A program made the translations under genes and the position numbers. DNA of 64,000 bases, taken from positions 41,857,874-41,921,873 of the forward strand of contig NC_054868.1 of NCBI RefSeq assembly GCF_018320785.1. Direction: 5' to 3'. The notes below the pieces were generated by a model. The model did no database searches and was not told the DNA's origin. It saw nothing but the letters and a program-made list of their open reading frames with translations. This document shows, in pieces, positions 1 to 13,700 of the stretch. Position 1 is the stretch's first letter, and every line of letters starts with the position of its first letter. Origin of the DNA: Cheilinus undulatus (Eukaryota > Chordata > Actinopteri > Labriformes > Labridae).

Positions 1-979
1 TGGACAGGCCAGGGCCAAAAAAATTGATTTTTGCAAAATATGACCCCTTTAAGCTCAGCAAAACTGAAATAGGTGTATTTAAAATCTCTCCTATGTAAAG
101 GCCTGATTATCTATTATTTAAGACAAAAGAAAAATGAAAATAATTAAATATTGAAGATAATAGATGGTTGCAGCATTAGCTCAGTTCAGGCAAATATTGG
201 AGAAGAGACAATTTGAAATTTGAAGCTGCTTGCATCAGGTCACTCTGCTGCACTCTGAAAGCCTATCAGTTTACACAACTACCAATGGTGTGGACTGTGT
301 ATTATTTAAATAGGAATGACTCTGTGTGTCATTTTGTCTTTTCATCCAAGGTTTAAGGTTCTTTATTAGTACCCTAAAGGGTAAATTTGTTGTGCAGACA
401 GGAGTACAGCATCCAAGAGACAAAAAACAACAACAACAATGGTTCACAATACAAGACACAATCCACAAAACACATTTCATGGCTGTCTTGTAGCTGCATA
501 TAACTCATATGAATGAAGACAGTGTTAGTGAGTTATTTCCACAGTTGCAATTCTGCTTTTGTCACAGAAGTATAAACATAACAAAACAGGATCCAGACTT
601 TGGAGTGGTTTGGCCATTCAGAGGAAATTATGACTACCAAGACTGTATTTCACCAGAGCAACAACTGCTGATTATGCTGTGCAAACTGGCGACAGATGCA
701 CCATAACTATTTAGAAACATATACAGTAGTGTATGATGGATGTATTCCATTCATAAATGTTAAAACTGGCATGACTAGCTGACTTCCTCTCTGGGCTCCA
801 AGGCACTTATTGGTAACTGAAACATGGCAGTGGCAGTTTGATAAACTAATGTGCAGGCGACACTGTCTGCCAGCCTGCTTCAAGCTGCAACAACTCAGTT
901 CATATAGCTGCAACTGTCCCATTAAACTTTCTAAAACTGCTCTGTTGTGTTGCAGATCTTCAGCCTGAACTGTCCTTAC
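1..979. other. pcm1 intron, nothing recognised
   Basis: This is AT-rich intronic sequence upstream of the first visible pcm1 exon. The short open frames do not resemble PCM1 or any repeat protein I recognise. The next upstream pcm1 exon is not here. Confidence 0.6.
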
Positions 980-1576
980 CAAGGTTGTTATAGTTAACTA
1001 AAACTAACTAAATAACTAAGACTAAAATTCAAAAATCAGTGAAGTTAATTGAAACTAAATAAAAACAAAGCTTTACCAAAAGATTGAAAACTAACTAGAA
1101 CTGTATAGTGTGCTTACAAAACTAACTAAAATAAAATAAAAATGGAGACAAAATATTCTTAATTTTTATTCTTTGACACAACCATACTGAGTTGCACTGA
1201 CACACAAGTCTGGGGAGTGTAAAATTGCCAGATCTGATTGTTTAAACTTCACACAGTGGTAGTTTTATGTCTTGAGTTGTATTCAAACATTATCATTAAG
1301 TAATTAAAATGATAAGTGAAGAGTAGCCTGTTTTAAAATGTTTTTTTAAAATGAATGACACTCACTCAGCCCTGACATCTATCTGTAAGAAACTAAAACT
1401 AACTCTAAAACTTATTAAAACTGAAATAAAACAAAAAATTTTTGCAAAATAAAAACTACACTAAACTGACAAACAAGCAGTCAAAACTAATAAAAACTGA
1501 ACTGAAATCAAACACAGAAAGTGAAAACAAAATAGAAATAAAAACTAATGAAAAATCCAAAACTATTACAACCTTG
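980..1576. mobile_element. hAT-like MITE with 8-bp target duplication
   Basis: Terminal inverted repeats (left caaggttgttatagtt, right aactattacaaccttg) enclose 597 bases rich in aaaactaa-type repeats. A perfect 8-bp duplication, gtccttac, flanks it at 972-979 and 1577-1584. There is no coding capacity. The 8-bp duplication fits the hAT superfamily. It sits in the pcm1 intron. Confidence 0.82.
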
Positions 1577-1766
1577 GTCCTTACACCTCAAACACATCCA
1601 CCTTGTGTTAAAATGAAACAGAATAATCAGTGAAAGCAGCAAAGGGAAGGGGGTCTTTTTGTTGAGCTCGAGTTACAGAACAGCAGTCTTTAGCATCCAG
1701 TGACAGTGTATGCAGTTCTACTTATGCTTTGGTGTTTTCACAACAGTCACTGCTTTATCTCTGTAG

Positions 1767-4700
1767 GAACCCTCAGCACAGTGGGAACTGGACAGACCTG
1801 AACAGCCTGACAAACGGGCGCAGTATGAGGAGCAGTGCCACTAACAACAGAGATGGCAGACTGAACACAGAGTGTGAGATTAACAACCGGTCAGCAGCCA
1901 ACCTCCGCACCCTTAACATCCCCTCAGTCATAGGTACACACATGAAAATAAACACAGAGTTGCTGTTTGTGAGCATGCTTAGAAACTATGCTCTGTGGTA
2001 ATGCAGATTTTGAACAATACATCCACTTAGTCTAAAATTTCCTTAACTCCTCTTTTATTTAGAATGCCAGTACAATAGGGACACCCCTTACAATCAGGTG
2101 AAGGGCAACGATGATGATGAAGATGGTCTTGATAATGATGAAGGTGCACAGGCTGCAGCTCCAGACAGTGAGGCTTCAGGGTCCAGCCGTAGAAGCAGTC
2201 TGGGAAATGATGGAGGGTTTTCCCAGAAGGTTCATCGGCAGACAGCGAAGCAGAAATTGCGACAGCTTCAGGAGCTGGTGGCCATGGTTCAGGTAGGACA
2301 GTGTTCATCAACCCCATTTGGACAAGGGCCAGCTTGGGGCGGAACTTTCAAATAAACTAAAAACACTTTTAAAATGGTCTATTAACATATTTTTGTTTGA
2401 TATTTTATTTTCTTTCAAATATATGTAATTGTCTAGCTCTAACAGTGAGATAAATCCCTATATCACAGCCAGCCACAGGGGGAGATTGAGATATTTTAGC
2501 TGGATATTTCTGTGGCAGGCTCTCCTACAGGCTTTGGAGTGATATGTGAAAACCCAAGCAGGAAAGTTACACTCTAAAATGCCTAAAGCTGAAAGTTGAC
2601 ATAAAAAAATGACAGTTTTATCAGGAAAAAACTGATAAATCTTTGTTTAATATGCATAATATTTGCTAGTAACAGCTGACAGGTGGATTTCAGGAAAATG
2701 GATGAAACAAAGTAATTCCTGATAAACTTTTTCAGTTTCAGTCATTTCTGGTATTGTTTTAATGGCAATAGGAAGCTGTTTTTTTTTATGAATTTGATAA
2801 TGTTCTGAGGGCTAGATGGGAAGATGTGGGGGCCTGATGGGGCCCCTAGGCCACCAGTTAACGATCACTGAGGTAGGAGGAGGACAGAAGAATAGTCAGG
2901 GCTGTGGGTGCAGTTTTCAGCAGAATCAATGATTTTTGATTTTACCTTGCCCCATCAGCTCATACTGTAGATTTTGGACTTTCTGACTGATAGAAATCAA
3001 AGGGTTTCTGTTCATTTGTCAGACACAAATCAATGGTGTATCTTTTGCCTCATCCTCTTAATCATGTATTCTGATGCTTGCAGGAGCAGCACCCTGATTA
3101 AGTTTTCTGATGACACAGTTTTGCTGTCCCTTCTCCAAAGTCCAGTGCCAGGCAGGGATGATGCTTCACCTGATTTTATCTTTTGATGTGATAACTTTTT
3201 AAATTTGAATGCTCTAAAACCAAGGAGCTGATCTTTGATTTTAGACTGAGGAGAGAGTCAGCCCAGGGGTGTATCATGTTGAAATTGTGAATTACTGCAA
3301 ACACTGAGGCATATAATTGGATGATTAAGTTAAATTACATGTGAACACTGAGGCTATTGTTAAGAGAGGGAAACAGAGCATTTACCTTCGATAGTATTAA
3401 CTGAATTTTTTCCGAGTCAGTCCTGTGATACTTTGTTTTCATCAGTCTTTTTGAAAGCCTTCATTGTTTTCTTTTATCTGTTGGTTTCTCAGCCTCTGTG
3501 AAAGATGAAAACATTCAGAACAGTGTTGTTAAAATCTGTTCTGGGATCATTGGTGTGAGACAGAGATTTGAATTCCTTTTTTCTTTTTGTATCTGCTTTT
3601 CTAACAAATCCTCTGTAAGGCTAAATGTATGTCAGTGTCTTCTGGTCATGTGCTTTTAAGTGAATTTCCTCCATTGACCATCAGGAGATTGTTATGTTTA
3701 ACCTTTTTTTAAAACTAACCACTATTCTAAATTGTTTTGCCCCACTGCAACCAGATTACTAAATGCCTATTAGGTCTTATATTTATTACAGACTTACCTT
3801 TTTACCCTCACATCCATTTTAAATCTTTTAATTTAGATGATCCTCTGTTGCTCTTATTCATTCCATTTATTTATTAGTCATTTTAGGTTCTATTTTAGTT
3901 TTTAGCTTACTTGCTGTCTGTCTCTTTGTTTGTCTATCTTTTCATGTACAAGTTGCTCCAAACCACTTAACACCTAGAGGGAATAATGAAGTTGCTTTAT
4001 TGAACTGAAATAAATTTTTATTAGATGGCAGAACTGAATGTATTTTAAAGGTTGGGAAAGTTCTCTCTTTGGTAACTAACTGGTACTGGTTTGATAACTG
4101 GTATTGGAACTGATAATAAGGTGTTGAGTGAAATGATTTACTTTGATTCTTGATATGTCACATCTTGTATAAGGGATTATGAAAAAAGAGAAATTCTCTA
4201 AAAGCGGCAGACTTTTCCTAATTTTATGAGCTAAGATCTTGTTAATCCCTCTACATCAACAATAAAACACATTCTAGTACATTTTTTCTGACATGTCTTA
4301 AAAGAATCACTGCAAAATATGCATCCCTCTATATATCCAGAGTGATGACACAGATGTCACAACAGCTAACGAGGATGAAGTTTTACACCAGCAGCCCAAC
4401 AATACCAGATCAACAGCTGCTGGATCATTGGGGGCTTCGTCGAAACAGAATCCCAGAGAACTTACTCTCTCCAGCAAGGCCAGGTAAAGAATGTCTGATC
4501 AAGTCATTACTGCTCCCAAGATATTACTTTAACTGTGTTTGTTTTTTAAACCTGGACTGATCTTAATGCATCAAAACTCTTGTGGACACAGGGAGAAGTT
4601 GTATGAGGAGAAACTGCGTCAACAGAAACAGGAGCTGAAGCAGCTGCATGAAGAACGACAGAGGCTCATTGAAATCCAAGGCAAGATCCAGGACTTGCAG

Positions 4701-7700
4701 TGGGCTTGCCCTGATCTCCAGGTATTTCCCAAACAAGCACACACACACAAACTGCAAACACAAGAGCTTTTCTACATTGTTTGAATGATTTAAAAGGACA
4801 AGGAATCTAAAGTGGGATTGCATTTGATGTAGAAGTGTGTAGAGTTTTAACACACTTCAGATTTGAAAACATGAGGGTACACAATAAAAGGAAAGCACTG
4901 GACATTGCTTTAGCCCGGTAGCCCTGGGTTTGACTTTTACCCTAGGCCGTTTACTTTGTGTCATAACCTGCTCTCTGCTACTCTCTGCTGCCCTGTCCTC
5001 TCAGTAGGCCTGAAAGACCCAAAAATAATCTTAATAATAGAAATGAAAGTAGCACATCTCAGTAAAGAACACAGTTCAGAATTTCAAGAAGAAAAAAGTT
5101 GAATTGACACCACTGTGAAACTCAAAACTGGAACATGAATGCATTTCTTCCATTTTAGATAACATATATGAATTTAAAATACACCCATTGAAATCTTTGT
5201 GGTCTTCTTTCTAGTCCTCTCTATCCAGCTCTGTGAGTCAGCAGGGCTTGCTTAGGAAGGCTCCAGTGGCAGTTTCCACTCCAGCTCCAGTTCACACTTC
5301 CTCTGGGCTCAAAACCAACTCTGCTATGCTCAAACCCACTGCTCCAGAAGCTGCTACATCCTCAGTCACCGACAATGAGGTAACTGACACAAATATCCGA
5401 CACGTATCAGATCCTCATATTGCTGATTTATTAGTATTGTAAATCAAAATTCCAAAAATTAGATCTGCACTTTCAGGGCAGTACTGATTTATTTTTTCTT
5501 TGTGTGTGGTCAGCAGCTTTGGTCAGAGATGCGTCGCCATCAGATCTTGCGGGAAGAACTACGACAGCGCAGAAAGCACCTTGAGTCCCTGATGGCTGAA
5601 CATCAGAGGCGAAGTGGTCTCAATGACTCGCCTCGACGGATTGATGACCAAGAAGGCCTTGATACACCGTCGCAACCTGTTAGCAGGGATGAAAGGTAAA
5701 AGACACTCAGCTCAAAATATCACCAAATAGTTCTTTTCAACATTTCTTTTAATGTTTACAGTTAAAGGGAATGTAGAGAAGCCGCACATGAGCAACATTG
5801 CACTAGAACTCTTCAAACATGTTATTGTTCAATGGTGGTTATTTAAGCAACACTTTATACCACTTTGCCTTTGTTTTAATAGGACGATGGCTACCTGGGG
5901 TTCCACTCCTTGCCACCTTGATGATGATGAGGACGACGATGAGGATGATTATCACTCTGAGATGTGTGCAGAGGAGGAAGAAGAGCAGGAAGAATGTGCA
6001 GAGAGCAGCTCTGATGAAGACATCCATATCTACTCATCCAGCAGGAACCATGGCTCGTACAGTAACAGGAAGAACCATGGAAGGTGAGAAAAACTGAACA
6101 TATAAGACTGAAGAGACTACTGCTCTGATATATGTAACCTGCCTTTTAAACAATGCTCTATGTGGCTTTAGAAACCTGAAGCCTCCGCCAGCATTCTCAG
6201 GTGAAGTAAGTGGAAATCCATCCTTTTATAACAAGACAAATGCAAAACAGCAGCAGCAGTGCAGAAGTTTGAACCAGTCTATGAACCAGCATGGAGCTAT
6301 ACGACGGCAAGAGAACCTACGCTGGGCATCTGAGCTCTCCTTTGCAGAGGGCTCGTCGCACTGGCAGGAGCAGGTCAGCCAGCTGCAGAGACAGCTTGAC
6401 TTCAGCACCAGCATGTGTCAGACGCTCCTGCAGGACCAGCAGGTCAGTGCACTGAGCAAATACACAAAAACACACGGACACTCAATATGTTTACATGCTC
6501 AATTAAGTCACTGAGGCAGTATAACTAGACTTCAAAACAAAGACAAACTTTACATCTCTGTACATTTTGTAGATTTTCTCTACCTCACTTTAGGCACTTA
6601 TGCAATGTAGGCTATCCCTCATGCTTATTGTGATATTAAAAGATAGACAAAAATATGATTTCTGCTGCACAACACATTTATTCATATCCACTGTTGTGTC
6701 AAAGCCTGGCACAGGAACTGATGAAGGTGTGCAGATAACCTTATTCAGTCTGGGGTCAATTGTGTTGTGTAAATATAGATTTATCTACACCTGAATTATT
6801 TAGATGTCTTCGACTATGTTCATTGGGGTCATTATAGTTAGGGATTTATCATTAGTTTTTTCAACTGTGGTTTTTTTTTTTTTATGTAGCCTGTATACAG
6901 ACTGCTGTGTGAACAGGTCACTGTCCTGAACAGCTGAAATGAGCTGACAGCTGGGTTTATCCCCTTAACTATAGTCCAGCTTGTAAAACATAAATGTGAT
7001 ATGACCTTGTCCTTGATTGGAGTCTTCAGTGTCTTTAAACTTAGATGTAAAACTTTTCATTTTTCCTTTGGCACTCACTTCTGTGACTGGGCTGGTTACA
7101 AATAAACCCCTCAAGTTTTGCCTTTATAAAACCATCACCCCAAATACTTAAGAGCTCTTCACCTCACTGTCCCTTTACTGACTACCCCATCACTGCTGTC
7201 TTTCCTCTTTGTTTTTATTGACTGTGAGACTCCTGCCTCCACCGAATCTATTGTCCGCTGGTGTAGAATTGTAATGTGTTTTGCTCCACAATGGCAACTC
7301 AGAAAGAAGAAAAAAAAACCTTTGAACTGCAATGTGAATGTAGCTCTAGTCTGTTTTGAGAAATTTAATTTAGTTTGATTTGAGTTGGACCAACATGTTC
7401 ACAGGCATTTTAAAAGTCCAATTTTGTTCAGACTAGCACAATAAACTGACCTTTTTGAGCTACATGTAAACCGACTGACTGACCTCAGTAATATACTGTA
7501 GCTTGCTCATAAAATCTAAACACAATTTGAGTACTGTTTATTAATGATATTTGATTTGTCTTTTTAAAAATGATAAAATGGTTACCAGCCACCGTTGTCT
7601 TCTTTGCTCTCTGTCTTCCACAGTCACTCTCTTACATGTTACAAACCTTGCTGACTGGGCAGTATGGTATGTTACCCAACAATTTGTCATCGCCGCAAGT

Positions 7701-10700
7701 CCACCTGGTCATGTACCAGCTCAACCAGTGTTACACTCAGCTGACTTGGCAGCAAAATAATGTACAAAGGTAGTTAAAAATCCTTAAGATGAATTTTAGA
7801 AAACAACAATTTATCAGATTCATTTACTCACTTTTTTATTCTGCTAAACTTTTTTCTTTCAGGCTAAAGCAAGTCTTAAACGACCTCCTCCGGCAGCAGC
7901 AGCAGCAGCAGCAGACTTCGTCTTCAGCAGCAGGTTGGCAAACACAGAAGCATGGCTCAGCCCAAGAAACCAACTCTGCTCCCTCATCCTCCCCTGGTTT
8001 CTTCCCTTCCTTCTCGTCCAACCTGCAACCTCCAACCAACAACATGTCAACTGCTGCCTTATCCCCATTCCCTCCCAGTGAGACATACATATTTATAAGA
8101 TCTTATATGCCTTTATTATTATTCATCTAAGCAGTACTGTGCTAAAAATTTAGAATGTGGCTGAAAGTGTGGTGGATGCATTTTATCCTGTCTTCTAAGA
8201 ACAAATGAAGGTGTTTATTTTGGTTTTGCTGTGATATTTAGGAAATCAAGCAAAGAAAGATTGCTTAGAGTTTTTTAACATACATATCCATCACTCTTTC
8301 TAAAATTGCAGTTATTGAATACCTAAGTTAGAATTTGAAGTTTATTATGCTAACTGAACTTACTCTATACCAAAAATAAAGGTAAAACATCCACATATTT
8401 CTCGGAATGATTAACACCTTTTCCTCTATTTTCACTCTGCAGGCTTTAACTTATATCCCCTCTTCCCTGCTCCCATGGGTGATATCTCTCAAGGGGCAAC
8501 AGGTCAGGCAACTCCTGACCATCAGAAGCAGCAGCTTGACCCTAACACATCAATCAAAACAGAGTACATGAGTTTCCCTCCCCCTCTGCAGCGTTCTCCT
8601 CTAAACACCACTACAGAGAGAGGGTATGTCCATCAAACATCATATTTTCTAAAACAACAGACATTTATTTTTATTATCATTATTATTATTATTATTATTT
8701 TATTTATGTAGACATAATTTGTAAATTTTATTTGTTTTTAATATCCAGAGCTGCTGGCTGGCTTAAAACCTCGTACACAAACAACAACGTCCAGCATCGT
8801 CAGTCTAAAACAGATCCCCAGGAGTCCCCCACCTTCTCCCCGACTTTTGTCAACCGCCACGGCCGATCAGAAGAATTTGACAGAGTGTCACAGGAAAGCT
8901 TTAGCAGCATACCTGACCCTGTTGACCCAACCACCATCACAAAGACCTTTAAGACTGGACGTAAAGCCTCCGCACAAGCAAACCTGGCCTCCCGGAGTAA
9001 AACTCCCAATTGTAAGAGTCGGAGGAGGAGGAGCAAAGGGCAGAACAAGAACAGTGAAGGTAAAAAAAAAACGAAGATGGCTCTACCTCTATTATTGTAA
9101 ACAAATTACCAAAGATGTGATTGGGAGCAGCTTTGTTTGTGTTTTCCTTAGGCCATGAGAGTGACATTAGCAGCACTGCAGACTTTGCCCAGGAGAGAGC
9201 GCCACTGTCTCGTCAGAAGGATCAAAACAAAAGTCTGCTGGACAAGCTGACTCAAGAAAAACTGGACAGCAAGACTAAGCTTGGGAGTAAACGAAATGAC
9301 CTCTCTTCCGGTAGGGTTCAAGTTAATCTCATGACAGTTATACACCCCTCCTTTACCCCTCATGTCTCTGTGTTGTTTTTCTTTGTATGAGTGTAAAATC
9401 AGCATTATGTTTACCTTAAGTCTTGTCCTTTTTTATTTATTCTTTGCACATTTGCCATGACCACATATTTGATTTCAATTTTTGGTTACATTCTTTTGTT
9501 ATCACTTTAATTTGTCTTACTCACAGCCTATGCTTGGAGAACACCCTTCCTCTCTAACAGAATTGCATGCACAGAAGCACCAGGTAAACTCACAATGCCA
9601 AACCAGGCATCATTTGGCTCTTGTGTCTCCTGAACATCCCAAGCATGCTTTTCTTTTTGCCTTAAACTAAACCAAAGCCCCTGAATTTCATAGCAAACTT
9701 GTTTTTAACCCACATTTATCGTGCCGCCTGTATCTAATGCTATTGAATCTTGGACCTGCAGATGCAAGCAGTGACTTCTCACTCTTTGAGGCATTGAGGG
9801 AGACCATCTACTCTGAGGTGGCTACATTGATTTCCCAGAACGAGTCCCGCCCCCATTTTCTTATTGAACTCTTCCATGAGCTGCAGCTGCTCAATACAGA
9901 CTACTTACGGCAGAGGGCACTGTATTCCCTTCAGGTAATATTATACGGTACACATTTAACTACTATTGTCCCGATGGTATGCAACTGTTGAAATGAACAG
10001 AGCTGTGAAATGGGTGTTAGAGAAAAGTTATCTTACATTAGAATCTTTGAATCTAGAATGACGAGTTTTATCTATACAAACTGTCAAATTTGAAATTATT
10101 TGCAGTACAAAATTTGCGGTTGATTAAGGGTGAAGAAATTGAAATATATGTTGCTGTGAAACTTGGTTTACTGTTAGGCGGGAGATATGCTTGCTGTTTC
10201 ATCTTGTTTTATGGACATTTACTGCATCATGAGTGTTCTTGTAAAGATGCCTACCTGTACGTGACTTGTACCACTGGAGGATTCCTTTAGGGGGTACACC
10301 AGAGAGCTCAGGCAGTATACTACTATGGGATGCTTGGGATGTACACTACAAACAGACACTTGAAAATGGAATTATAATGTTAACGCTGAGATCAGGACTA
10401 GCACAATATTAACAACAGTAATTAATGGTAGAACTATATCAGCTCAGACTGATTACTGGTGGTCAGGACTCAACATCTGCACTTTTTTTTTTTTTTTTTT
10501 TAACATTTTGACCTGTGCATGGACATAACCCTTCTGATGTATTGGGTTCTTTAGTGCAGTGGTTCTCAAACTGGGGTCCGGGACCCCGGGGTCCCCGAGC
10601 CACAGTTTAGCGGTCCGCGAAATAATCTAAAATAAATTACTTAAGTCATTAAAAAGCAAATAAATACATATAGGAACCACAGGACCATAAAACAACCATA

Positions 10701-13700
10701 CTAAACCAAAAACAGCAACCAAAAACTCAGAAATGATTGTGACATATCACGTAAATCTAACAGTAGTCACGCATCAGTCACTTTGCTCCGGACACATTTG
10801 GTCCAGCTAGCAACTGTGGATAAATATTTTAGCACATCTACTTCATCAAGTGATGCTAGGCCCAAACCAGCTAAACTGAGAAAATATGATGACAGCTATC
10901 TCGAGTTTGGTTTTATAGAGAACAGATGGAAGGACAAGCAAGTGATGTGTGTTTTCATGTGAAGCCATAAAGCCCACCAAGCTACAGTGTAATCGGATAA
11001 CAAAGCATGCGGAATTTAAGGACAAAACAAAAGATTTTTCCCAACAAAAGGGTGAGGAACACATCTGCCAGAAAACACGAATGGCAAACCTGACCACAGC
11101 CTCAGAAAAAGCACAGAGGGCTTCTTATTTGGCTGCTCAAAGGATCGCAAAAAGTAAGAAGCCAAACTCAATTGGACAGAGCTTGTAGGTTGAAGAGTTT
11201 CAAACCTAGCATCTAGAAGTACAAATGGCAGTTAACATATGTTTAATCAGTGTGAGGATTTTGTGGGGATCCTTGGAAAATTTTCTGCCCCGTAAGGGGT
11301 CCCCAGCTCTGAAAAGTTTGAGAACCCCTGCTTTAGTGACTGTGTTTTATCAGTTTGTCTTAGTTGTTATTGTCTCTGCTCCTGAGTTGACTGTCACAAC
11401 CCCTACTCCTGTATACTGCCTCTATCACATATGCTCATACCTGGGGTTGACTTATACTGCTTTTTAAGGGCTGATAACAAAACTGATTAATAGCTCATCA
11501 GACTGATAACTGATATTTGGAACCGATATGCATGACATACGAAATGTAGCCTACTTAAGTGGCAAAAGCAAAATTGCATGATCAAAGGAGGACAATTAAC
11601 TATTTAGCCCTAGTTTTATCAGCATGAGAAATGGCACAGAACAACACAGTAGAAATGGGAAAATAGGAAGTGATGCCATATACTCACTGAGCACACATGC
11701 AACATCCAGCCATTCAGAGTGTGTTGTACAGGTACACCTCAAAAAGTTAGAATATCATGAAAAAGTTCAATGTTTTTTGTCACTCATTTCAGAAAGTGAA
11801 ACCCATATTATAGACTCATTACACATAGAGTGAAATATTTCAATCCTTTATTTCTTGAAATGTTGATGATTATGGCTTACAGATAATGAAAACCTAAACC
11901 CAGTTAACTTTGTGATTATTAACTTTATTGGCTATCTGTAAAATAAAATCCTGATATCAATTATTATCAATTATTATTATTTTTTTAGCTTTGGTAATGA
12001 TGTAACTTTGACAATCATGTGGATGAGAAAGAGATCTAAAAATCTAAAAATAGGTGGCTAGGCGAGAAATGTACCTATCAAGAAAGCTCAAGCAAAGTCC
12101 AAACATTAACTTGCCAAAGCACAACACTGCAACATTTTGCAAACATTGTTTGTTTTATGGAGATCTTGTGCTCTAGTGCCAGAGATCTAGTCTGACCTTT
12201 GGAGTCAACTGCAAGTGTAATTAGCTACAGCAGGTTTACCTGCACTTACTTCAGTAGTATTTACCCAGCAGGGAAACTCATTTCAATTTGATTGACTCAA
12301 AATTAAGGAAAAAAAAGTTTACAGAAATGACTATAAAAAATCCTTTGTATTAAGTTAAGATTTGTCAGGTCTGTCGTCAAGAGGAACAAAAGTTTCAAAC
12401 AGTTTAATGACTTGAAGGTTTTCCAATCATTTCTGTTGTGCTTCAGGCAGTCAGGGGATCAAAATGCTGATCAGCTTTGAAAACACAGCACAAAACAAAT
12501 TTGTGTCTACTTAAATGTTGATATATAATGGATTGGGTAGTTAGCTTCACTTTTATGCAGATGTGTCTTTAAGGAGACAAATAAATCATCATTAGATTAT
12601 CACTGATGGGTGCTGCTATGTCATTAGCATAGATAAGGCTCTGCATGTTTGTTCTCCACATAGTGTTTTACCTGTGTACCCAAAAACCTGCTGATATATG
12701 AGTGCTCATTACAGCTTTGATTATGAATGCAACACAAGTGGAAACCAGAGTGCTTCACATACTAAAGATCATTACCCTTGTTTAGGGACTCATTTCTACT
12801 GTATGTAGAATAGAAATAAAATGATACTAGACCATAAAAAACGCTTCTCCATCATTACAGTGTCTGTTTTCTCGATAAGGGCCTTGTTCTGAAAAACTGC
12901 CAAAAAATTGAACTTAGCATAGTAACAACAGTCCTTCCTTGTGTTCCTGGCAGGACATAGTGACCCGGCACCTAACAGAGAAGAGTGCAGCTGAGGACCA
13001 GTTGCCCCCTCTCGGCCCTGTGTCGTGGGCTGCAGGCTCTCAGTCTGAGCTCACACCCAGCGAGAGTCTGGCTACCAGTGATGCAGTAAGAGAGAAAGAC
13101 ATTATTGCTTCTCAGCATGGCTTTCTCACATGTCTCCACCAGTCCTGAGGACTTTTTATGAATCCTCACTATCATCCTCCCTCTGCTCTGTTTTAATCAC
13201 TTTTACTTGCCTCCTTCTCTATGTTTCAATACATCTTTCATTAGTTTCTTGTCTGCTTTCATCCTTCCTGGCCCTGTCCCTTTTCATCCTTCTACAACTC
13301 TCTTTATTCTCTGATTTTTAATTTCTCCTGCCCTCCTCTTCATTGTCTTTGAATTAAACTTGACAGCAAGACTTCAGAGGCCTGTCTGTTAAAAAAAAAG
13401 AGAGAGAATGACCCTCCTCTCTGCACGACTCTTTTGCCAGATCAGACATGTGTTCTTTGTTCTGGGCCAAAGTCCCTGGAGTTATGCTAATTGGCAGCAG
13501 GGCCTTTTGTCTGTCTAAATAAAGCCTTTGTTTAAGAATGATGGATGAAATGTCCAATTTTCCTCGTTAGGAGAAGCCACCAATGCTGTTTTTATCGCTT
13601 ATGGTGCAGTTTTTGTCTTGAATGTTTGAATGCTGTGGTGGACTCATAATAGACACTTGACCTATTCCAGGAGGTGGTGGAGAAAAACCTGAGGCTCACA

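Noticed and set aside
271-982. Possible upstream pcm1 exons or small genes
   Set aside because: The frames at 271-480, 509-706 and 707-982 have no PCM1 similarity and no fitting splice sites.
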